A stretch of 12,270 nt of DNA, from assembly GCA_003660865.1 (NCBI GenBank), contig QMVA01000023.1, positions 1-12,270 of the forward strand, read 5' to 3'. This DNA comes from Candidatus Nanohalarchaeota archaeon (GTDB lineage Archaea; EX4484-52; B79-G9). Made by a program: the position numbers and the translations under genes. The first letter of the stretch is position 1, and the number at the start of each line of letters is the position of its first letter. The notes beneath the pieces are model-generated. The model was given only the letters and a program-made list of their open reading frames with translations, was not told where the DNA came from and did no database searches. Below, one piece after another: positions 1 to 7,417 of the stretch.

Positions 1-3000
1 AGGCATGACTGATCTCCTGCGTTTCTTGCTATTGAAAAAGTCAGCGTTTTTTCTTCGCTTTTGATTACATAAGGGGAAACTATCCTGGAATCGTATTCAT
101 TTAAGCCCTCGTTGTAGTCGTCTCCTGGTCCTTTCCCGCTGATAGAAAACAAAACATCTCCTTCACAACTTTCGTTTTCTCCTTCATTATTGGTAATATT
201 TACTATAGCTCTGTTTGTATTTACCGGTGCACTTGATATTGCTGTAAAGTTTAAATAAACAGAAAAACTTTCGCCCGGCTCTAAAATACTGTCTCCAATC
301 AGGCATTTAGTAACATTAATATGCAGATAAGAGCTATCCAATCCGCCCTGCTCTGAATAATTTATTACATTGCAATTGGATTGATTTGTGAAGTTAAGAC
401 TTATATCAAAAATATCATTCAGCCAAATGTGTGTGATATTTTTATCTCCGGTATTTGTCATATTGATTTTAAACATTACATTATCTTCCATGAAAATATC
501 TTCCTCATTTAAAACAGTTTTATTGACGCTTACTGCCGCAGTACCGCTTGCATTGATTTGCACTGAATTGATTTCTATATCTGTACCGTTGTTTCCGGCA
601 GAATCATACATTATTGCCCATACATGATAGTTTCCTTCAGGGGTGTCAGAAGGGATAGGTATATATGTATTTCCCTGCTTATCTGTCCCGCTCTCAATAC
701 TGTCAAGAAACATACACTCAACGATGCCATGGGTCTGGTTTAAAAGACACAATGTCAAATTCTTTGCATTTGACTCTGTATAATTGTAATATACTGTCAG
801 ATTTTCCCCGGCATTCTTTTGCGCCTTATTTGCAGTAGTCGGAGAGATTATATTTACCAGTGGAGCAGTTGTGTCTTCGCCTGTGACATTGACGACAATG
901 CTGCCTATATCCTCGCTTGCATTTAAGTCCGTTTCTGAATCATTCCATACTGTGGCTATCAGGTCAACATAGCTTATGCCTGCTGTGGATGAGTTAAATG
1001 AAATGTTTATGTTCATGGACTCATATGCGGAAAATTCAACCATATCCAATTCCTCGTAAGAACCATTGACAGTATAATCCAGACTGCCGCCGGAAACCAC
1101 AAGGCTGAAGTTATATTTCCTTATCCCGTTCTCTGCGTTTGTAACATTAACTATTGTGTAATTACTGCCTCCTGCGCCAAACACAACATAATTGTTGCCG
1201 CTAAAGTTCAGGGAATAGCTTAGACCACCTGAAACGCCAAAGACTGTAAAGCCTATTGATGTAGGTATTCTGCAGGATGTAGTATTCTCTGTGAATGTGC
1301 AGTTTACATCATTTAAATCAACATCCATGCATCTTGGATCATCCAGAGTGGTTATATTGTCCGGGCAATGCACCAATCTTTCATTCTGGCCTGCTGATAC
1401 GCCATCAGGTATTTCAATCATGACATAGTCAACACCGAGCTTCTGGGCCATTTCTTTCCATTTGCTTTTGTCCATGCCAACAAAGGTATGGTTGTCTGAT
1501 GTCTCATTTACGATGAATGAATCGCTGATGTTCAATGTCTGTGCTTTGAGCATATCCGCCCCCATCAGATCAATGCTCCATGGGTTTGTTGAATTCGGGT
1601 TGGTGAATTTTATGTTGACATCTCTTCCCTGTGTATCATTTATCTTCAATCCCTTATCGTTTTCAATGCTGTCTGAATAATTGCCTGTTCCAAAGTCAAA
1701 CTTGACATGCAGCTGGCCGAGAAGATCAGTCGCATTGCCTGACGGCGGAGGAAGATTAAATCCTATTACAAAGTCTGAAGTATTTGATTTTGTTGTAAAG
1801 CTCAAACATGCGCTTAGAGCACAATTGTCTGATTTGTCGCAGACTTTCAGTTTGTAATAATATGTGCTGTTTGTTGAAATATTGAAATCTATTTCTTTGT
1901 TGTTGAAGTAAAACTGGTCAACCGGAAAGTTGTGCCATATAGTGTAATCATCCAACTCAAAATTGTTTTCGTTTTTTGAATCATTTATCTGTATGGCCTT
2001 GCTAATATTTGCGCAGTATGAATCATTCTTATAGAAATATAATTCTGCATTTGTAGGCTCATCTGTGTTCACGCCGACAAAAGCACCATTTGTAAATACA
2101 TCTTTATTTAGCCATGTGATTGTTGGGGCAGTATTGTCATCGACTACTGTGGGACAATAATATTGGTCATACATGCATCCTGTATCATTGCAGTCAGCAA
2201 GCCCGTTGCCGTCATTGTCAATGCCGTCATTGCAGTCAAGCCCTGTTTCAGAGTCAATATATCCTTTCCTGAAAAAATTAGTGCAGTCAGGATCGTCGGA
2301 CGGAAGCAATCCATCGCCGTCCTGATCAGTAAAACCCATGCAATCCTCGAATTTAAAGTCTGCTGCGCCCGGTGAATACCATGCAGGGCCTATTGTATCG
2401 GAAACATTGGCATCACTGCCTGTATTGTTTGCTGTTGTCGCATAAATTCTCATATCTGCTGTTTTATCAAAGAGATTGAGGACTTTGAGTTTGTCAATAT
2501 CTTCTTTACTTATGGCAATTACGCCGCCATTGACCATATAACACATCTTGTCTGGCCATGTGGTCATTTTAATCATTGAAGGAGACCATGTCCCGTTTGA
2601 GCATTTATATGCAACTTTTGTCTCTACAAGTTCTTCGTTGAGCAGCATGGATTCGTACTTGAATTTAAATTCAAATCCTTCAATCGACAGATTATCTGTT
2701 GCAGTGCATCCTCCATCATGGATATTGTCTGTATCCAGATACCAGTAGAATTTTGCTGTAAAGTTTCCCCCGTCCCCGGGAGAAACAAAATTTTTGCAGA
2801 CTGCTGTCTGCTGCATGTTAGATACGCCTACTGCAAGACCAAACGTCTCCGGATCATCTTTGATTCCAAGGAAGCAAATATCGGATTGCTCTCCGTCGCC
2901 AAATATATTGCACTCCTCTCTTTCGATTTCGTGAGGAGGGCTCTTGTCCATATCGCCTACCATATTGTGCATGAACTTGTCTGCACAGAAGCCCCCGCCC

Positions 3001-6000
3001 ATACCTACCATGAAAGGATCTTCTGTCCAGATGCATGTCTCATTATTGTTGTTGCAGGTCTCTTCGTCAGGATTATTCCAGCACCCAGTAAACATTTTTT
3101 CCGGCTGGCACATACCCATCTCTGAAGCATTCATCGCACTGCAATATGAATTTGAACTGCATTCAGTTTCATTCAACGAGAAGCAGACAGGATCGCACCA
3201 TCCCATTTCCGGGTTAAACCAGTCTGTCACCCATCCGCAATTATCATCTTCCTCGCACCCGGTTTCGTTCATATCGTACTTGTGGCAGCTCCATAGCTTA
3301 AATTCGCACACACCGTTATTTTCTGCACACCATGGGTCTTCAGGGTGTTCTTCGCACCACGGATCGTATATCCATTCGCAATCATCCTCTGTATTACAGG
3401 TATCATTATCATTATAATTCCAGCATGATGCATCGTTCATTTTGGTCTTATTGATATCGCAAAATACTCCTCCTTTACCCATATCTTTCATAGTTGAATA
3501 GTTACAGCCGGGCTGTTCATTGCATGTTGCTTCATCGTCGTCGTAAACCCAGCACTGCGCACCTTCCATATCGCACCATGAAGTGCCCCACTGGTCTGTT
3601 ATCCATACGCAGTTATCTTCGCCGCTGACGCAGGAAGCATTATCCGGTCTTGACATGCAGTCTGAGCCGAATACATTCGAGCCGCCGCAGAAATCATTAA
3701 ACATGCATTCTGGGTCGGCGCAGTCAATAAGATTATCAGCATCATTGTCTATGCCATCAAAGCATATTTCTGAAGACGAACCTTCCCCAGTTCCTGAAGG
3801 CTTGCAGAACCATGCAGCTGTATCCCATGTACATCCGGCATCACTGTTTCCGCAGTTGCTCTGGTCCCAGCACATGTAGCAGTCTTCACTACATGTCTTG
3901 ACATTATTCCTGTCGCACCATCCACTGTTATTGTTGTGGCTGTCAACAAACCATTTGCATCCTGCCTGGCTGTCTGAGCATTTGGTTGAGTCCCAGCAGT
4001 CCCAGCAGTTTTGATCGCAGTTGCCCTGTTTCTCCATGTCCATATCACACCATCCGTAATGATTGAATGCATGTGTATCTTCATGGAATGTGCATTGTGC
4101 TGCTGACTGTTCGCAGGCAGACCTTGATTCTTGTGTAGATGCCCATGTGCTCCCGTTGTTCTGGAATTCGCAAGCCCAGCATGCTGAATCGCAGGTTTCA
4201 AAGCCGACGCCAAAGCCCATCTCGCACCATTCATCTATATGGACTGCGCCGGAAGGATCTGTCCATTTTTCTGACTTCCAGACGCCTCCCATTGATTCGC
4301 AATTTGATTTTGAGCCAATATCATCAAAGCCAAAATCCCCTCCTGACATCGGGTCGCCGAACATATTGTCAAATGCAAACCGGCATTCATTGCTCAGGTT
4401 ATCCCATTCGCAGGGCATATACCATGGGTCCCCTGCAATCTGCTCGCATGTGGATTTACTGTTTCTTGCATTATAATCCTCGCAGAATTTTGCGCCTTCC
4501 GGAGGCTCCTGCATATTATCCCAGCATGATGTAGTGAATGGGGCATCCTGGCATACAGTGCCGTTCCACATGCAGCATGTAGCCAGCATAGGTATGTTAT
4601 TGCATATCTGTGAATTATTTATGTCGGCGCACTGTATACCACTATCTCCTGCGCCGTTATCTTCGCAATCAGATCCTGTCCAATTGCATGTTGTTATATT
4701 GTTGCATTTTGCCTCGCCTGCTTGGGTAAATGCCCAGCATCCGGGGTTGATGAACTCTTTTGGTCCTCCCATACCAAAATCTGGTTCTGTGCAATTTGAA
4801 GAAGAAGCATTCCACATACAATAGCCTGTATTGTAGCATCCGAATTCATCATTGTTATGGTCCTCGCATCCCCCGTAGTTTTCATAGCACATCTGTCCTA
4901 TAGGATCCCATAGACAGTTCATCCCGAGCGATGCCGTATCATTGACGCATGCGGTCTCATTTGTTCGGTCATAGTCCCAGCAGCCTTTTTGTTCGCACCA
5001 TCCCATGCTGTTGTCCTTCCACTGGCATTTGAGTCCTGTCGCTGTGTTGTTATTGCAGACTTCACTGCCGTTGATATCATAATCCCAGCATCCTTTCTGG
5101 TTGCACATATGGTTTCCTTCATCCCATGTGCATCCATCTTTTGCCTCGCAATAAGTATCGTTTGTCCAGTCACGCTTGAAGCAGCCATCTTCCTCGCACC
5201 ATCCAGTACCGCCGTAAGTATCATTATGCCATGTACATTCAAGACCTTCAGCATTGCTGCAGGCGGTTTCGTTGCCCATATCCCCGCAATTTACCTCATA
5301 GCAATAATAGAATTCAGTGTTCCACAGGCATCCTTCATCTGCATGATTTGCGCAATCTTCCTGGACAGGATAATTCCAGCATCCTTTTTTCTCGCAGAAC
5401 CCTGCACTGTTGCCTTCTCTCCAGACGCACGGCATGCCCATTGTGCCTGCGTTATTGCAGGATTCGGTGTCAGGATAATCCCAGCAGCCCATAATGCCCC
5501 CCATCATGTTGTTGCACCAGCCGGCTTCTGTCCCGTCAAACAAAGGACCCCATGGGTCGGGATTCCATTCGCATGTCCACATTAGTGATTGTTTAGCATA
5601 TTCACAACCGGTCTTATTTCCATCATACATAGGACACTCATGCTGTTCTCCAAAGTCCATATTACTTGGATTGCAGTGTCCTGATTCATTCTCTCCTTCT
5701 ACCACAGGACCATAAGGATCAGGGAACCATATACATCCAAGGGATTCAGAGACTTGTTCGCATCCTGTCTTATTTCCTTCAAAGCTAAAACACGGAGAAC
5801 CTCCATCCCATCCCTTGTCAAAGAAAAAAGAGTCGCAATATCCTAAATTATAATCCCACTTGCACATGCCTCCGCCAAAAGCATTTTCGCAGGTCTCGTT
5901 GGTTCCGCCACTCTCTGTGTCAAACTGGAAGCAGTCGATGATGCATTCCTGCTTAAAGTCTTCCCATGTGCAGTTTGCTGTTGTGTTGCAAGCAGTGCTA

Positions 6001-7136
6001 TTTAGATTCATACAGTTGGGCATGCTCCCGTTGACAGTGAAAGTCTGGTTATTCTCAGCCCATCCGTCCTTTGTCATATTTTCAAGATAACAATAAACAT
6101 TCCATGAATATATTCCGTTCGGGACTACGAAATGGTCAAGGCATGTATTTTCGCCTGTCAGCACATGTATTGGCTCATAAAACCACATGTTCTTTTTCCA
6201 AATCCCTGTTTCATTCCAGTATTGAAAGCAAAAAGAAGTTATGTTTGCCGTGAAATTAAGATCGAATATATTTGTATTAAAAATATGATTCTCTTCTGGG
6301 TAAATCAATGTTACATTTATTCCTCCTGCTTCCGGTTCCCCTCCTCCACTATTGGTATTAATAGTAAATGTCCGGTTACTGTCCCATGCTGAATTTGATT
6401 CATTAGATGCATCGACGCAATATACATTCCAGATATAAGTTCCGTCATTCATATTGTCTGTGAAATACGAATCTCCCTGAACTTCGTTATTAAATTTATC
6501 AGAATCCCAGTTAACGGATTTATTTGTGTATAATGAGCAATTGGCAAGAATATTTACAGAGAAATTAAAATTATTTTCTTGTGTATTTAATGTATTTCCA
6601 TTGTTTGGGTAAATCAGGGAAACATTAATTGGGATTTGTGCATTTACATTCGTAGTGATATGCCCTATATCTTCAAATGAGTTCATGATGATGCTGGAAT
6701 CATTTGACAAAACTCCGGTGACATTGCTGTAATATATTCCACTGGTATTGCTTAGAACATTAAGGTACACTATTATGCTTTCATTCGGATTCAGTGTTAT
6801 CTGGGTTACATTTACTGTGCCTATACCATTGACAGACACGTTATATGTTCCTGTTGTGTTTCCGTAGTTTGTCACATTCAGGATATATGTTGCGTTATGA
6901 TTTGGCTCAATATATTTTGTGGTTGGTGAAAGATTATTGAATGTTAAGGTGTAGTTTGCTGAACCATTAACATAGGTTGATTGCACGATAATCTCCTCTC
7001 CGGTGAAGGGCGATGCGTAAGCAATGTAACCAAGGCATATCAAAAAAAATAGCATGAGCGTAATAAAACGGCCATCTGCCTGTGATTTACCTGGTGTAAT
7101 CGTGCGACTTACCAAACTATAAGTGTCATTATCCAT
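1..7136 (-). CDS. Giant secreted Cys-rich multidomain surface protein (partial, C-terminus beyond window)
   Basis: One uninterrupted frame of 2378 codons running off the left edge, so the C-terminus is not seen. The ATG at 7136 has a GAGAGGT Shine-Dalgarno 7 nt upstream. Residues 24-41 form a hydrophobic signal peptide with an AYA|S cleavage-like site. Visible order: an Asn/Thr-rich beta domain (about 42-165); two Ig-like domains (170-262, 273-370) with the LIYP...WNVYC pattern; a Cys-rich array (375-1384); a beta domain (about 1390-1598); MopE-like Asp-rich motifs (1125-1144, 1599-1618, 1635-1654); an FN3-like domain (1668-1783); a domain ending in TVFGV (about 1785-1968); further Ig/CARDB-like domains (about 1969-2195); and a DUF11-like domain (about 2200-2340). 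N-x-S/T sequons are very frequent, consistent with an N-glycosylated envelope protein. The role is unknown; adhesin, S-layer-associated protein or cell-contact protein are guesses. The frame and secretion are secure, the function is not. Confidence 0.93.
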   Translation of the reverse strand, partial: MDNDTYSLVSRTITPGKSQADGRFITLMLFFLICLGYIAYASPFTGEEIIVQSTYVNGSANYTLTFNNLSPTTKYIEPNHNATYILNVTNYGNTTGTYNVSVNGIGTVNVTQITLNPNESIIVYLNVLSNTSGIYYSNVTGVLSNDSSIIMNSFEDIGHITTNVNAQIPINVSLIYPNNGNTLNTQENNFNFSVNILANCSLYTNKSVNWDSDKFNNEVQGDSYFTDNMNDGTYIWNVYCVDASNESNSAWDSNRTFTINTNSGGGEPEAGGINVTLIYPEENHIFNTNIFDLNFTANITSFCFQYWNETGIWKKNMWFYEPIHVLTGENTCLDHFVVPNGIYSWNVYCYLENMTKDGWAENNQTFTVNGSMPNCMNLNSTACNTTANCTWEDFKQECIIDCFQFDTESGGTNETCENAFGGGMCKWDYNLGYCDSFFFDKGWDGGSPCFSFEGNKTGCEQVSESLGCIWFPDPYGPVVEGENESGHCNPSNMDFGEQHECPMYDGNKTGCEYAKQSLMWTCEWNPDPWGPLFDGTEAGWCNNMMGGIMGCWDYPDTESCNNAGTMGMPCVWREGNSAGFCEKKGCWNYPVQEDCANHADEGCLWNTEFYYCYEVNCGDMGNETACSNAEGLECTWHNDTYGGTGWCEEDGCFKRDWTNDTYCEAKDGCTWDEGNHMCNQKGCWDYDINGSEVCNNNTATGLKCQWKDNSMGWCEQKGCWDYDRTNETACVNDTASLGMNCLWDPIGQMCYENYGGCEDHNNDEFGCYNTGYCMWNASSSNCTEPDFGMGGPKEFINPGCWAFTQAGEAKCNNITTCNWTGSDCEDNGAGDSGIQCADINNSQICNNIPMLATCCMWNGTVCQDAPFTTSCWDNMQEPPEGAKFCEDYNARNSKSTCEQIAGDPWYMPCEWDNLSNECRFAFDNMFGDPMSGGDFGFDDIGSKSNCESMGGVWKSEKWTDPSGAVHIDEWCEMGFGVGFETCDSACWACEFQNNGSTWASTQESRSACEQSAAQCTFHEDTHAFNHYGWCDMDMEKQGNCDQNCWDCWDSTKCSDSQAGCKWFVDSHNNNSGWCDRNNVKTCSEDCYMCWDQSNCGNSDAGCTWDTAAWFCKPSGTGEGSSSEICFDGIDNDADNLIDCADPECMFNDFCGGSNVFGSDCMSRPDNASCVSGEDNCVWITDQWGTSWCDMEGAQCWVYDDDEATCNEQPGCNYSTMKDMGKGGVFCDINKTKMNDASCWNYNDNDTCNTEDDCEWIYDPWCEEHPEDPWCAENNGVCEFKLWSCHKYDMNETGCEEDDNCGWVTDWFNPEMGWCDPVCFSLNETECSSNSYCSAMNASEMGMCQPEKMFTGCWNNPDEETCNNNNETCIWTEDPFMVGMGGGFCADKFMHNMVGDMDKSPPHEIEREECNIFGDGEQSDICFLGIKDDPETFGLAVGVSNMQQTAVCKNFVSPGDGGNFTAKFYWYLDTDNIHDGGCTATDNLSIEGFEFKFKYESMLLNEELVETKVAYKCSNGTWSPSMIKMTTWPDKMCYMVNGGVIAISKEDIDKLKVLNLFDKTADMRIYATTANNTGSDANVSDTIGPAWYSPGAADFKFEDCMGFTDQDGDGLLPSDDPDCTNFFRKGYIDSETGLDCNDGIDNDGNGLADCNDTGCMYDQYYCPTVVDDNTAPTITWLNKDVFTNGAFVGVNTDEPTNAELYFYKNDSYCANISKAIQINDSKNENNFELDDYTIWHNFPVDQFYFNNKEIDFNISTNSTYYYKLKVCDKSDNCALSACLSFTTKSNTSDFVIGFNLPPPSGNATDLLGQLHVKFDFGTGNYSDSIENDKGLKINDTQGRDVNIKFTNPNSTNPWSIDLMGADMLKAQTLNISDSFIVNETSDNHTFVGMDKSKWKEMAQKLGVDYVMIEIPDGVSAGQNERLVHCPDNITTLDDPRCMDVDLNDVNCTFTENTTSCRIPTSIGFTVFGVSGGLSYSLNFSGNNYVVFGAGGSNYTIVNVTNAENGIRKYNFSLVVSGGSLDYTVNGSYEELDMVEFSAYESMNINISFNSSTAGISYVDLIATVWNDSETDLNASEDIGSIVVNVTGEDTTAPLVNIISPTTANKAQKNAGENLTVYYNYTESNAKNLTLCLLNQTHGIVECMFLDSIESGTDKQGNTYIPIPSDTPEGNYHVWAIMYDSAGNNGTDIEINSVQINASGTAAVSVNKTVLNEEDIFMEDNVMFKINMTNTGDKNITHIWLNDIFDISLNFTNQSNCNVINYSEQGGLDSSYLHINVTKCLIGDSILEPGESFSVYLNFTAISSAPVNTNRAIVNITNNEGENESCEGDVLFSISGKGPGDDYNEGLNEYDSRIVSPYVIKSEEKTLTFSIARNAGDQSC
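2175..2342 (-). other. MopE-like Asp-rich metal-binding-type motifs 2 and 3
   Basis: Two more Asp-rich motifs lie in tandem 16 residues apart, after the Cys-rich array. Residues 1599-1618 start CMGFTDQDGDG and end DDPDC. Residues 1635-1654 start CNDGIDNDGNG and end CNDTGC. The second is nearly the same as the motif at 1125-1144. Both fit D-x-D-x-D-G-like acidic loops closed by Cys pairs, seen in extracellular archaeal and bacterial proteins with MopE-type motifs. Ca2+ or Cu binding is inference. Confidence 0.6.
3705..3764 (-). other. MopE-like Asp-rich metal-binding-type motif 1
   Basis: Residues 1125-1144 of the giant protein fit C-x-D-G-x-D-N-D-x-D-N-x-x-D-C-x-D-x-x-C. The regularly spaced Asp residues resemble the MopE-type putative metal-binding motif and calcium-binding DxDxDG loops. 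It sits inside the Cys-rich array, breaking it into a longer N-terminal and a shorter C-terminal block. The metal is not predictable from sequence. Confidence 0.6.
3870..4193 (-). repeat. Three C-x3-C-x2-C sub-motifs within the Cys-rich array
   Basis: Within the array, CDSACWAC (Cys 982/986/989), CDQNCWDC (1040/1044/1047) and CSEDCYMC (1082/1086/1089) share the spacing C-x3-C-x2-C with aromatic residues around the last Cys. The three copies are 58 and 42 residues apart and are absent from the rest of the array. They mark a distinct sub-type of unit and could be extra disulfides or a metal site; that reading is inference. Confidence 0.6.
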
Positions 7137-7143
7137 GTTATCG

Positions 7144-7150
7144 ACCTCTC
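7144..7150 (-). promoter_or_regulatory. Shine-Dalgarno site of the giant surface-protein gene
   Basis: On the minus strand GAGAGGT precedes the ATG at 7136 by 7 nt (CGATAAC). It complements the archaeal 16S 3' end (CACCUCC) and supports this start over the later in-frame Met28, which would cut the signal peptide short. Confidence 0.7.
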
Positions 7151-7228
7151 TTCCCATTCAAAAAAATTCCCTGTTGACTTTGATAAACAACCCAAAATGT
7201 AACTAAAATGTGAGTTGCATGTTAACTA

Positions 7229-7237
7229 ATATATAAG
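7229..7237 (-). promoter_or_regulatory. Archaeal TATA box for the giant surface-protein gene
   Basis: CTTATATAT on the minus strand, about 93 nt before the ATG. With the usual 25 bp spacing, transcription would start near 7205-7210 and leave a leader of about 70 nt. It lies between glmS and the giant gene, so the latter probably has its own promoter rather than depending on glmS read-through. A GTTAAT direct repeat lies further upstream at 7273 and 7287; no operator can be named. Confidence 0.55.
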
Positions 7238-7381
7238 TATCTAATATCACCCGATAGTGATAGTGCGCGTGTGTTAATCGTTACCGGTTAATAGAAAACC
7301 ATATTTTCTTTTGCGATTGAAAAATGGATATATTTATGTGTGATTGGTGTATTTTTCACACTTTTTTTCTAAGAAATGGCT

Positions 7382-7397
7382 CAAAAATCAATTTTTG
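7382..7397 (-). terminator. Possible glmS terminator (small A/T inverted repeat)
   Basis: CAAAAAT-CA-ATTTTTG has 7-bp perfect arms and begins 20 nt beyond the glmS stop. On the minus strand it yields a short T-run, the usual archaeal termination signal. The 2-nt loop is too small for a stable hairpin, so the T-run is the more likely signal. Weak evidence. Confidence 0.25.
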
Positions 7398-7417
7398 CGG
7401 TTCATGTTGTTCTATAT

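Larger units (their letters stand above)
2985..6014 (-). repeat. Cys-rich protein repeat array (about 22 degenerate C-x-W units)
   Basis: Residues 375-1384 of the giant protein hold about 108 cysteines by hand count, over 10% of the residues. The unit is roughly C-x(4-12)-C-x-W-x(5-20)-C-x(2-5)-C-W-[ND]-[YN], usually four Cys per 30-45 residues, often led by a sequon such as NETAC or NDTYC. Examples are CANHADEGCLW, CEAKDGCTW, CVNDTASLGMNCLW and CNTEDDCEW. Spacing varies and the Trp is sometimes lost (QCTF, GCNY), so this is an old, diverged tandem array rather than recent DNA duplication. Paired Cys in a secreted protein suggests disulfides. The unit loosely recalls PSI/plexin modules and protist surface-antigen repeats, but I cannot assign it to a family. 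Confidence 0.85.

Noticed and set aside
2718..5715. Many open frames of 60-200 codons on both strands opposite or overlapping the Cys-rich array (for example plus 4989-5585 and minus 3749-4234)
   Set aside because: They lie inside the continuous giant reading frame, have no family resemblance or start signals, and arise because the repeated TGC, TGG and GAT codons avoid stops in other frames.
2985..6014. CRISPR-like or recent DNA tandem repeat
   Set aside because: The periodicity is only at protein level with varying spacing; there are no identical DNA repeats or spacers.
7273..7292. GTTAAT direct repeat and ACCGGT palindrome upstream of the giant gene as a possible operator
   Set aside because: The elements are short and imperfect and could occur by chance in A/T-rich sequence; noted only as context.
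7359..7365. Run of seven T on the plus strand as a terminator
   Set aside because: No plus-strand gene lies upstream; the flanking genes are on the minus strand.
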